A stretch of 64,000 nt of DNA from Aquanectria penicillioides (Eukaryota; Ascomycota; Sordariomycetes; Hypocreales; Nectriaceae), in the NCBI GenBank assembly GCA_003415625.1, contig PYIU01000002.1, positions 4,836,001-4,900,000 on the forward strand, given 5' to 3'. Position numbers and translations under genes: made by a program. Shown here piece after piece: positions 22,101-31,698 of this stretch (positions within the stretch are counted from its first letter, which is position 1; each line of letters begins with the position of its first letter). Under the pieces are notes generated by a model. That model was not told the DNA's origin. It saw nothing but the letters and a program-made list of their open reading frames with translations, and ran no database searches.

Positions 22101-24384
22101 ATCGCTTCTCCATCCGCGGATCGCTCATTGCACCACGCAACCCACCAGAAGGTACAGCCACCGAACGGTGTTTTTGTCTCTTCTCATGCACCCCAGCGTC
22201 ATGGCTCCCACTGACAGAAGGACAGTGTGGGGCCCGATCAGCACTCAAAAAACACCACACAGATCCGTTCACCAACCCAAATCCGCCCCAAGCCCAGCCA
22301 CTATCAGAGTGCAGTTTGCTGACTGTGAAATTTGACGCGTGTCCCCCCTCCAGGGCTGCCATCGTAATACGAGAATACGGCCAATTACCGGGACAAGGAA
22401 GGCAGGTCGAAGATGGTTCTTGTGAGCCACAAAACTTCCATAGGATTGCCGTTCTCATGTGCAACTGGAGGCGGCTATGTGAATGTGTGGTGTGCGATGA
22501 TGCGCTGCGCCGTTTGATATTTGACAACAGCCATGTACTGAACAACACCCGGTCCAAATTGTTCATTCAACACACCTTCCTCAACGAATCATCCATCCAC
22601 GTCAATGCAGCCTCTCTTCAACTGGCCTCTTTTTACAGTCCCCTTGGGATGTTGTTCGTGACTACTACCCAGAGCGGAGTGCAACCATGGCCAACTCCCA
22701 CCCCACAAGGGCGTCCTTATCACTTCTTCAGCTCCATGTTCCCGTGGCCCTGCGTGCTTCACCGTCAATCTCCAAGGCTATCCGAGCAAAATGTTGTTTT
22801 CGGGTGGTCACAAGAGCCTTGGCTGCCCACACCTTGACCTTGCTTCAGCAATCGCCCTTGGACCCTTGATTTGCCTTTGCTGGCCAACGTTTGCCCAGCG
22901 CCACTTCTAACTGGCCCGTCAGATCAGAGCGTGACTCAAACGGGTGCCGCCCGCGCCGTCGACCGCTGAGACATGGCTCGTCAATCGAAATGCTTGCCCA
23001 CACCACGCGTTGTCGCTATTGGTCCATGGCCTGTTCACTCTCCTCAATGTCCCACCCAGGCGAGTCCAAGACTCTAAGGCTATCAAAACACTGCTTGGCG
23101 CCGACCATCATGGTGAACGTTCTTTGTGCAATCCGACAATGGGGACTGTCCTTGGAGCTGTCCCATGGCGCTGTGATATCTAATCCGCCATTGGCCACAT
23201 GGGCTAGTGATTGGATCTCGTCAGCCCAACCTACTTCTTCTGACCACCCCTGTTCGTCCTCGTCGGCCGTCTTCAATATCATCATGCCGACACCTCGTTG
23301 GGTCGCTTTGGGCGGTAACCATGTGAAGACGTCGTTTTTGAAATGGATTCGTGATCTTTCTGATACACGTATTTGACCATCATGGGGGGTCATGCCGCCA
23401 TGCTAGCTTGGAAGTTATGGGATAGTTCGAGCAGAATCCTGGTCATGCTACCCGTGCCGCAACTTTACCATCGGCTAGGTTTTCATGCCAATGCAACCGG
23501 CCCAATGCACCAAGTCCTCAGTGTTAGTGTCTGAAGTATTCCTCTATCTCCAAACGCGCGTATTCCCTTGTATCGAGCATGGACTGAGTGTTGCTTGCCC
23601 AGCCATGAGGTCAAGTTTGGCGACCAGTGGGGCTGATGGCCAAAAGAAATTGGTCTTGGAAGTACATCTTGGAGAGCAGCAAGCTTGGAACAGGGCTTGT
23701 AGCCATTCCGCACAGTGAACCACAACTTTGGTCGTGGCGCTTCTTCAATAGCTCGCGAATAGACCGACAGTTCATGAGTAAGACAATTCCAAGTACAGTT
23801 GCTATCGAAGCTCCTGAAGTGGGCTCTTGAAGTTGAAATCCGTTCAGACCGATCGTTTGTTTTGACGAACATGACATTCACGCGTTGAGCTCGCTCGGAA
23901 AATACGATGGGTGGTTGAAGAATAAAGAAACCCCCCTGAGCGCTTCCTGGACTGAACATCACAACGGAGAAAGTGAAGGAAAACACTGAGTACCGGAATC
24001 ATCGTATTTTGATTGAATTTATTTTGCATTCTCGCCGTTTAAACCAAAGGGTATCATCTTTCGCTGCCTTGATATCTCGTTCAGCGTCGTCTTGGATTGC
24101 TTCACTCTCGCCGCTCGTCCCCAGTCTGTGTGTTAAGTACGGTACATCAGGCACCGTCGATCCTCGACGGGTAAATCTGAACTCCAAGCCTCGGCCCCTT
24201 CTCCTAACGCGGACCTAATGTACATACCTCGATTCAGGTTGTGCGTCTAAAACGCACGATGATGGAGGGATCCAGGGCTATCTCGTGTCCTCCTGCCGTT
24301 CCAAGATGCGCCACCGCCTGGCTGGGCTTTTTTATTATCGTCATTCTTGTAATTGGTGTGATTTTAACACGTATGATCGATGGC
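19139..24384. other. Long gene-poor spacer
   Basis: 5.2 kb without a supported gene. It begins with the CT-rich (on the minus strand) leader of the glycosyltransferase. It contains a T-rich run (about 21889-21902) and the degenerate 19-bp array (22001-22131). The longest frames (22316-22837 +, 23483-23986 -) show no recognisable domain, signal peptide or codon-use signal. A non-coding RNA or fast-evolving small gene cannot be excluded by eye. Confidence 0.4.
22001..22131. repeat. Degenerate tandem array, about 7 units of 18-20 bp, core CCGCGAATCGCT
   Basis: Successive units begin near 22001, 22020, 22038, 22057, 22076, 22096 and 22114. The consensus is CCGCGAATCGCTCCTTAT. The core GCGA-A-TCGC is a small inverted repeat, so each unit could form a 4-bp-stem hairpin or act as a near-palindromic protein site. 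Units differ by 1-4 changes, so the array is old or under partial constraint. Confidence 0.8.
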
Positions 24385-25157
24385 TCAGGGTGCTTTCTCG
24401 AAGAGCTTCTGGATTGGTTTTGCGGCCTGGAGTGGTGTAAGTTTCTTTCAATGCACAAAGAACTTGCCAAGACGCCATGTCCTGCAGGCGGTACTTACGT
24501 CAATGAACTTTTCCAGATCCTTGTCTAGGTTGGCAAGATCGTCCTTTCTCCGTTTATTGTCGGCGATGAGCTTTTGCTTTCGCTTCAGGAGCTCTTGTCG
24601 TTGCTGCTCCAACGCTTCTCGTTCAGCACGCTCATGATCAATTCGGGCGACCATCAACGTGTTCTCGTCGTCATCTTGATGCTCAGGATGTTGGGAGAGA
24701 AAGTCTTCCACGGGAATAAGCGGGAGCTGTTGATACTTGTGACTGAAGTTCAAAGTCAGTGTGTCAATCCCCGAACCCACTGTAGACCTGGCCACGGTGG
24801 TGATACGTACTCGTAAGATTCGCACGCAGCAATTTCGCCTTGGAGATGGCGCTGCTCGTAGTACAGGTTTTGGAGCTGCAGGTGCAAGCGATCAACTTCC
24901 TGACGCGCTTCGGCGGTCTCGGCTTTGGTTTCGCGCGCAGAGAAGCATGCGTTTCGATGCAGTCCTCGCAGGTGTGCAATGTTTGTGAAAAGAAGTTTTT
25001 GTTGTTTCGCGATTTCGGCTTTCGTTTCAGCGGAGGGAGCAGTGTTGCAAGTCTCATCGACGAGGTTGACAAGGGAGCCAGCCTGATCGCGTGCTTGATC
25101 CGAGATTTGCAGAACAGCGACGAGGCTGGGCTCGGTGACGATCTTGTCGATAGCCAT
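24385..25157 (-). CDS. THO complex subunit 5 / Fms-interacting protein-like
   Basis: Predicted complement(join(24385..24426,24499..24742,24811..25157)), 210 residues. The introns are 72 bp (GTAAGT..CCAG) and 68 bp (GTACGT..TCAG). Visible THOC5-family features are RLHLQLQNLYYEQRHLQGE followed by an ESYDHKYQQLPLIPVEDF stretch. The first splice junction creates this region. A long coiled coil follows (ERAEREALEQQRQELLKRKQ). THOC5 is part of the THO/TREX complex coupling transcription with mRNA export in the nucleus. The start is the first in-frame ATG (MAIDKIV). The frame stays open upstream for about 120 codons without another ATG, so an additional 5' exon is possible. The last exon codes for only 13 residues (AAKPIQKLFEKAP). 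Confidence 0.75.
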
Positions 25158-26827
25158 GGCGGTGGGAGAGGCGCAGCGGGCGACGCGCAGATTTAGAGCG
25201 TCGAGAAGGCGAGCGGTGGCTTCGGGGTCGAAAAGAAAGGCGGGAGTTGTGATGGCAGGAGGGAGCTCCGATGACGAGGCTGCGAATTTTGGATGGTGGA
25301 GGAGGGAAAGGCTCCTTGTTGGTGTGGTGTCAGTTGGTGTGTGGAGACGGCCTGGGATTTGGGAGAGACGAGGCTGAGACTCGTGCTGCTTGTGGGATCG
25401 GATCGGATCAAGTAAGTCGGGGGACGCGACATGCAAATTACTACTACGTAGGTTGAACAGCACCAGCCAGTCAGCATAAGCGACATGCGAGCGGCATGTG
25501 AAAAGCAACTCTGACACATGAGACGAGTAAGAATCAGAGCTGGGTCACGCGAGACAAGACAAGACAAGACAAAGGTAAAGGAAAAGGAAAAGGAAAAGAA
25601 AAAGGGTTGACTCGACACGGTCGTCGGATCGGTCACGGCATTGCTCGCCGCTGCCCAATGCTTCGTGTTGCATGAGCTCTGAAGGGCACTCAAATTTCCC
25701 ACTCCTTCTGGCCCACGACCGAGTCCACGTCCACGCACGTCCGTGGCACTCCCGGCACCGTTCGGTGGACCGAGGGATCATGGCCGTGTACAGATCGGGC
25801 TTTGGCTCAGGCACTGGAGCCAACCAGCACTGGGAACCAGCGCAGGGCCTCGAGGGCACCCTCCAGGGCCCCAGGGCAACGCAGGGACGCCAGGGACCCC
25901 TAACGGCCCCCCCCTCACAGCGCTAGATGCAGTGATTGGCGGGGCGGTATATGCGTGGACGGGCCGTGGCGAGCTTTCGTCCACTGTCATCTGCTTTTCG
26001 GATGGGGGCTTGGGGGTCGTCCCGGGGCTGCCGCTCGACTACTGCTGGGCTACTGCTGGCTTACCGAAGGCTATTGGGGATCCTATTCCGCTTGGGAGTC
26101 AGCTTTGATTGAGATGAGCCAAGTTTGGGCGAGATGCGTGCATTGTCAGGTGCTCTGGCTGGCTGAGTGGCACGTATTTCCCTATATCCTTAATGCCGCT
26201 GCTGCGCTCCTTTGGGGGATCATCCGCTCCCCATCCAATCACTAGTTTTTAGTGGAGGCCCCCGGCCTCGCCAAGACCACGGGCCCCAGAAGACATCCAT
26301 GAGACCCAATTTCAGGTCCTCGTCTTCCCGATCGATGGACACTTCGCTCAATTTCTCCTCCTCTTTCGCAACGGGCCAAATCACTCATCGCGCACCTTTG
26401 CGGCTGCTTTTTTCGAGCCGTCCCCGCCATTTCCGACCCCTTTGACCTCGACCCCGACATCGATATTACTTTGTATCCCTCATAATCTTAGGCTGAAACA
26501 TAAGAGAAGCAGAAGAGAAAAAAAACCATCCATAACCCCCCCGTTGAACACTTCGGCAATCCTTCTCCTCCCACGGCCAATCACCACCACAAGTCAGACA
26601 CGGCTCGGTATCACGGACCCAACTCGTCTCAAGCATCTGTAGCCCTACCGCACAGCCAATTGCATATTCCACCCACCACTCGTGCCGCATCCACGCTGTA
26701 TGCAAAGCCTCGACTTGGCTGCACGTATCTAGGACTGGAAGTGGCTTCGGAAGCAGAGTTGCACCGCCGACTGCCGGCGCATAACCATAAACACCACGAG
26801 CCCACGTCCCATCCCGAGTCCGCCACC
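25158..26827. promoter_or_regulatory. Divergent promoter region, THO subunit / Izh3-like receptor
   Basis: The two genes point away from each other, so this 1.7 kb carries both promoters. It contains a GACAA/AAAGG microsatellite close to the THO side and a CT-rich leader on the receptor side. I cannot name specific elements with confidence. Confidence 0.5.
25552..25606. repeat. Pentanucleotide microsatellite (GACAA)n then (AAAGG)n
   Basis: Four GACAA-type units are followed by degenerate AAAGG/GAAAA units. It lies about 400 bp upstream of the THO-subunit start on its template side. On the coding strand of that gene it is a TTGTC/CCTTT tract. Confidence 0.8.
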
Positions 26828-28324
26828 ATGTCCGACGTAACCACCGCTATCACTTCGGCCTGTTCCCGCCGGGCCCAAGACGAGAATACCACTGCCACCG
26901 CCTCCGGCTCCGACCCTCGGGCTGGTGTTGACCAGCCCCGCAAGCGCCGACACTCCTTCTTTCTCCCACGTCGCCGCTCCATTGTCGGTTCCATCATGGA
27001 TGGCGAAGAGAGCCTCCTGCTCAAGGTCGACTTGTTCCTCTCCGAGCTCGAGCGCCGCCTCGACTTCATCGAAAGCTACGTCGACTTCAACAAGGACTCC
27101 AACATTTCGCGGGCCTTTACAACTCTGCAGGCGGTTCGCACACGATGCTCGCAGGCCTCCGAAGAGGTCCTCGGCGCTGGCCGACGACGATTACACATCA
27201 TGGTCGAGACCCTTGAGATGAGATATCATGAAGGTCTTGAGGCTGCCGAGTCGCTCAACGAGAAAGCCCGCGTTGGCGTCGAACTGCTGGAGGAGATGCT
27301 GACGGAGTTCGAGAACCGCGCCTACAAGCTGCGTGAGCAAGGTTTTGCCAATGCTGCCAACGCTGCCGAAGCCTTCATGGACGAAGGACGCCGGGTTGCC
27401 AACGAGAGTATTGAGGCGGCTATGCGGGCTGCCTTGTCTCTCGAGGAGCACATCCAGCAAGCCATTGTCCAAGCCAAAGAGGCCCGTCTGATTCACTATG
27501 AGGACCTGCCTATGCCCTGGCGAAACAACCCCCACATTCTCAAGGGCTACCGTTTTACCGAGTCCAAGTTGGAGTGCGTCTTGTCCGCCTTCAACATCTC
27601 TAACGAGCTCGTGAACATTTGGTCTCATGCCCTGGGCCTGGTCTTGGTCCTTTTGATTGCGTTCTGGTTCTACCCCAGCAGCACCAACTTCTCCCTCAGC
27701 ACCAACGCCGACGTCTTCATAGCCGCCATCTTCTTCGTGACGGCTTGCCTGACCCTTGTTTGTTCGACCATCTGGCACACCATGAATGCCGTTGCGGATG
27801 TTGACGCCATTTCTATTTTTGCCTGCGTTGATTACACCGGCATCTCGCTGCTGATTGCTGCGTCCATTATGACCACCGAGTACACTGCCTTCTACTGCGA
27901 CCCCGTCAGCCGGTGGACCTACATGACGCTGACGGCCCTGCTCGGTATTGGTGGCGTCATCCTCCCCTGGCACCCTCGCTTTAATGGGGCTGACATGGCT
28001 TGGGCTCGCGTTGCCTTCTATGTTGGCTTGGCTCTGACCGGCTTCATGCCCATCGTTCAGCTGTGGTGGAGCCATGGCCCGGACTTTGTGTTGAACTTCT
28101 ACTCGCCCATCTCCAAATCTATCCTGGTCTACTTCGGTGGCGCCATTGTCTACGCCAGCAAAATCCCCGAGCGTTGGTGCCCCGGCATGTTCGATTACGT
28201 GGGAGGCAGCCACAACCTCTGGCATGCGGCAGTGCTTGGCGGCATCTTATTCCACTATTCAGCCATGCAGACCTTCTTCGCCAACGCTTTCCACCGAGCT
28301 GAGGCTGGCTGCCCCAGTTACTAG
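26828..28324 (+). CDS. Izh3-like PAQR / haemolysin-III family membrane protein
   Basis: Intronless, 498 residues, starting at a CACCATG context. The frame is open further upstream but has no earlier ATG. An N-terminal half of about 260 residues is soluble and helix-rich. The C-terminal half is a PAQR domain with seven hydrophobic segments. Diagnostic residues are FNISNELVNIWSH at the entry, STIWHTMN after segment 2, a central Asp (CVDYTGISLL), and the last-loop SHNLWHAAVLGGILFHY with the His pair. These polar residues form the zinc site of adiponectin-receptor-type ceramidases. Yeast IZH3 has this same long soluble N-terminus and is zinc-regulated. Localisation to ER or plasma membrane and a role in zinc/sterol or sphingolipid homeostasis are family inferences. 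Confidence 0.9.
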   Translation: MSDVTTAITSACSRRAQDENTTATASGSDPRAGVDQPRKRRHSFFLPRRRSIVGSIMDGEESLLLKVDLFLSELERRLDFIESYVDFNKDSNISRAFTTLQAVRTRCSQASEEVLGAGRRRLHIMVETLEMRYHEGLEAAESLNEKARVGVELLEEMLTEFENRAYKLREQGFANAANAAEAFMDEGRRVANESIEAAMRAALSLEEHIQQAIVQAKEARLIHYEDLPMPWRNNPHILKGYRFTESKLECVLSAFNISNELVNIWSHALGLVLVLLIAFWFYPSSTNFSLSTNADVFIAAIFFVTACLTLVCSTIWHTMNAVADVDAISIFACVDYTGISLLIAASIMTTEYTAFYCDPVSRWTYMTLTALLGIGGVILPWHPRFNGADMAWARVAFYVGLALTGFMPIVQLWWSHGPDFVLNFYSPISKSILVYFGGAIVYASKIPERWCPGMFDYVGGSHNLWHAAVLGGILFHYSAMQTFFANAFHRAEAGCPSY

Positions 28325-28499
28325 GGGGCCTGTAATGGGACTTTGAAAAGAACTTTATTCACAATGCACATTGCAGTGCTGGACTATCTGGAGCTTGGGG
28401 TGCTTGATAACTTGTCCCATAAACCTAGTGGACTTCCACCTGGCTTCTTGTCAATGGATGCATCATTGGGCTCCAGGTTGAGGTTCCTTTGACCACTCC

Positions 28500-29211
28500 C
28501 TACACGGCAACCAAAACGAGCATTAAGATAGCGAGCGCCCTTCTCAATGCTACAGCCTGTTGGGTGGCTTGCGAGGAAATTATGGAGAATGGGAGGGCTT
28601 CGGGGAGGGTTGGTACCTCATCCGCTTCGTTCGTGGACGGAGTGGTCGACGCCCGTGTTGTTTCATGATGAACAAAGGTCTGCTGGTTTGCATTTTTGGT
28701 CGTTTGGGAGATCGCCCCGAAGGTAATGACGGTTGTTTTCGTCATTGTCAACTTGACAGTGGTGATTCCTCCGTCATTAACCTCGCGACCCTCAATGAAC
28801 ACCTGTCGCCCTAGCTTGTCCTCGCAGGTCTTGACGCTCATGGCCTTCACTCCGATGTCAACATCCTGTTGTGGTCTTTGGAAAACGGAACAAGCGACCT
28901 ACCTCGGCTGAGTCAACTCCCGCTGTATCGTCCTGGGCTCTGCAGTCGACAGATTTCAAGCAACATATCTGGCGAGAATGTTTAGCGCAAAGTGGAGAGA
29001 AAGCGGGGAAGCTGTCACTCACCTGGTTCAGGATTGGGTTGCAGCATACTTTGCTCAACTCTCCACAGGGGAGCCAACCATCCCCGAGACTTCCTTCACA
29101 TGCCGGCAACCCTTCAACAGGCGGAAGCAGGCCCTTGCGTTGCAAACAGTGTACATCGGCGCTGGCAACGGCCACGGCAACGAGAGACGACAGAGCTGTA
29201 AGTGGATGCAT
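28500..29211 (-). CDS. Cys-rich secreted protein, probably GPI-anchored
   Basis: Predicted complement(join(28500..28844,28903..28968,29023..29211)), 199 residues. The first intron is 54 bp (GTGAGT, GCTAAAC branch, GCCAG). The second is less certain. I prefer GTAGGT to GTGAAG (58 bp). An AG nearer the donor would make a 37-bp intron, probably too short. There is a signal peptide (MHPLTALSSLVAVAVASA). A domain with eight cysteines follows (HCLQ, ACEG, PCGE, VCC, ICC, DCR). Next comes a segment with VKTCEDKLGRQVFIEG, then a Thr/Ser-rich stretch, and a C-terminal hydrophobic tail (ALAILMLVLVAV) like a GPI signal. I do not recognise a named family. It ends 175 bp from the convergent Izh3-like gene. 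A cell-wall or surface role is inferred. Confidence 0.7.
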
Positions 29212-30159
29212 GGGATCGGAGTTGATTTAGTTGTTATTTATGTTGGATGGGATGGTGTACGAGTCGTGCGTCGTTATCCTTGGGTGCGGTGGTGAAAAGC
29301 CCAACTGGTTGCAGTTGGCAAGCAGTTGGCACTAGCATTGGTCTGGTTTACAAAAATGCACACGGCATTAAATGATGGCATATATTTGGCGTTTTGTTGG
29401 ATTTGAATACTATTTCAACGGCTGGAACACGCATTGGTACATGGTATTAATAGCGGGACACATTGGGGGCTCAAGTTTAGAAGCTACATCGTTATTATAA
29501 TCCCACACCAGACATCTTAATAAATTCAAACCATTCGTACATTCATTATTATTTCATCCAACAAAAGAACCATCTAAAACCACTCACTTCTCGGAGATGA
29601 AGGTGATTTTCGCCTGGCTCGAGTTTTGGACCTGTTCTTGGGCACGTAACGACATAACTACCAACAAAATCTCATACTCATATCCCGTATCCCTTGTTCC
29701 CTCCCACCATTAATCAGTCATATGTGAATTTATACAAGGACCAGCTAGGAAGGAGACCTTTTTTCTTCTTTGGTCGACGTTCTTCCGGTCCGGTAAACCC
29801 CTCTCTCCCACTAGGTACCCTTAGTATTGGCCTTCAGGGGCCAAGCGAGCCCTGCAGAGAGGGTCGCGATGCAGAACATCCGGCGCATCCGGATCGGGCC
29901 GCTGAACTGGCTGCCATGATGAGGTGCATGATGCAGCCTTGAGGGTTCTTCTCCCCCTCGCTTCGATCGACCAGGGAAATTCCCCGATTCACTTGGCCGC
30001 CCAAGGGGACCTCAGCTCGAAGGGGTTTCTGACCAGGATCCCTGCCAGCGGTGCCTTGCCTGTCTGGCTGGACATTGGTGGCGTGGCTTATTGGCCCAGA
30101 TCTCATGATATACATGGAGTACCCTGTTTTTTTTTTTTTTTTGTGCTCGCTTCGGGGTG
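29212..30159. other. Intergenic region upstream of the Cys-rich secreted gene
   Basis: 948 bp between the secreted-protein start and the Bub2 stop. It contains T tracts at about 29758-29768 and 30126-30142. No supported gene. Confidence 0.45.
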
Positions 30160-31698
30160 TCATAGCGCGTGGGATACGATCTCAGCGTAGACATCGTCAG
30201 GAATCTTCTTGATGATGCCGATGGTGACAGACTTGACAAGATCTGCGTTGAGCTGAGGGAATGATCGAAGGACCTTGTTCGGGCTGTGTTGATCTGGTCA
30301 GTATGCATGGCAAAAAAACAAAACCAAAAAACGGTGTGATCGGTACGTACCTCGGAGACTGGAGAATCTGAGTTCGCATGATGGTTAGTTGGGCCACGAT
30401 GCAGACAATGTTTAGGTGTGGCCCATAAGCAAATAGGAAGTCCCAGAGGCGCAAAACTTCGGGCAGAGGCGGTGTACAAGCGCACAGAGTCAATACTGAA
30501 GGGAAAGCGTAGATCTCAGCAGAGAGGCCTTTGGTGGTGAGGTGCATAGCCAACTTGGGATCTACAATGGCCAAGACTTTGTCGACGAGGGCGAGTCCTC
30601 GGTGAACACCGTCCATGGCGCCACGAATGTATCCAGGGCATTCGCGAGTGAGAAGGGAGTGGAAAGCCACAAAGGCCTCGGCCTCACTGCGAGCAGCGTA
30701 GAGGAACGGGGCAGCCAGGACGTTCATGCCTTGCACATAGGTACCGGACTCTGGAGCAGCGGCTCCAGCACCTGATTCCGAGCCCTCGGTGGTCAACGTG
30801 AGTGCGCGGGCACGGCTCCGAGCGGTGGGGGAGGAGGCACTAGTGTGAGACTGGCCAGAGACAGAGGCGCGGCTGCTGCCCGGGCGGCTCTGACGCTGCT
30901 CCTCTCGGGCATCATGGAGTTTCCAAGCGATTGCGTTGAGCAGACGAATCAAACTGGCTTCGCTGACACGGCGACGGAAAAGGGGATCGGTGGTGAGGGT
31001 GCGGAAGGTGTCATTGCGGATCTTGGAGTAGGCTGGCGAGGCACCACGGTGGATGAGGGCAAGATAGTCGTCGGTCGAGAGGATGGGGGCATCGAGGAGG
31101 ACCATCCAGACGTAGATTCTCAAAGTAGACTGTGACGGCAAGTTTGGTTAGCAATGGCTTCAGAGACAATGTATCTTCTTTGCAAATTTGTCCCTACCAT
31201 TCCATCTTCGGCGCTCTTGACACCTCCGTCAATGACCTTCCAGCGGGCGCTCTCCAAGGCTCCCAGGAAGTCGCCGTCTGTTGGTCCTTCGCGGATGATT
31301 TGCTGCAACGTCATGTGGCCGTGGGAAAAGACTGGTTTCTTCCCGCCTGCCCGCTTACTAGCAGTGACAACGTTCATCTGGTGGATGAGAGGGGGCGTCG
31401 CATCGCTGTTTGCGCGGCCGCGCTGCGGCGAGCGGTTGGTTGGCGGAGCGGAGGTGGCAGCGCCGGTCGAGGCACGAGTTGGCGATACATTCTGATGCTG
31501 TTCGCGCAGGCGCTGCTGAGAGATGAGGGATGGAGGGTTGTTGGCGCGGGCGCCGAGGGTGTGGGCAGACTGGAGGCGGCGGAGAGCGCGATGTGTGCGC
31601 GGGGATGGAGGGGCCTGGAGTTCGGTGGTGAAGTTGGGCGGCAGCGAGGGGATCGCCGGTCGGGACGAGGAGGTGGAGGAAGTGGAGGGCTCCGACAT
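30160..31698 (-). CDS. BUB2: Bub2/Cdc16-type TBC GTPase-activating protein
   Basis: Predicted complement(join(30160..30283,30351..31129,31198..31698)), 467 residues. The introns are 67 and 68 bp. The 160-residue N-terminus is Ser/Arg/Pro-rich. The TBC region follows: STLRIYVWMVLL, FRTLTTDPLFRRRVSE, then the QGMNVLAAPFLY catalytic glutamine-finger motif and LRLWDFLFAYGPHLN. The C-terminal SFPQLNADLVKSVTIGIIKK and PDDVYAEIVSHAL match Bub2/Cdc16. With Bfa1/Byr4 these proteins form the GAP for the Tem1/Spg1 GTPase, holding back mitotic exit or septation at spindle pole bodies. The arginine-finger position of standard TBC proteins (IxxDxxR) is replaced by TLTTDPLFR. An insert of about 50 Ser/Arg/Ala-rich residues lies inside the TBC region. 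Confidence 0.9.

Noticed and set aside
22316..22837. 173-codon plus-strand frame as a gene
   Set aside because: No domain, signal peptide or conserved block. It overlaps minus-strand frames of similar length and lies in repeat-containing spacer.
23483..23986. 167-codon minus-strand frame
   Set aside because: No recognisable motif and no splice-linked neighbours.
28866..28902. 37-bp intron in the Cys-rich secreted gene
   Set aside because: In phase but too short. The 58-bp alternative in the same phase is preferred, although not proven.
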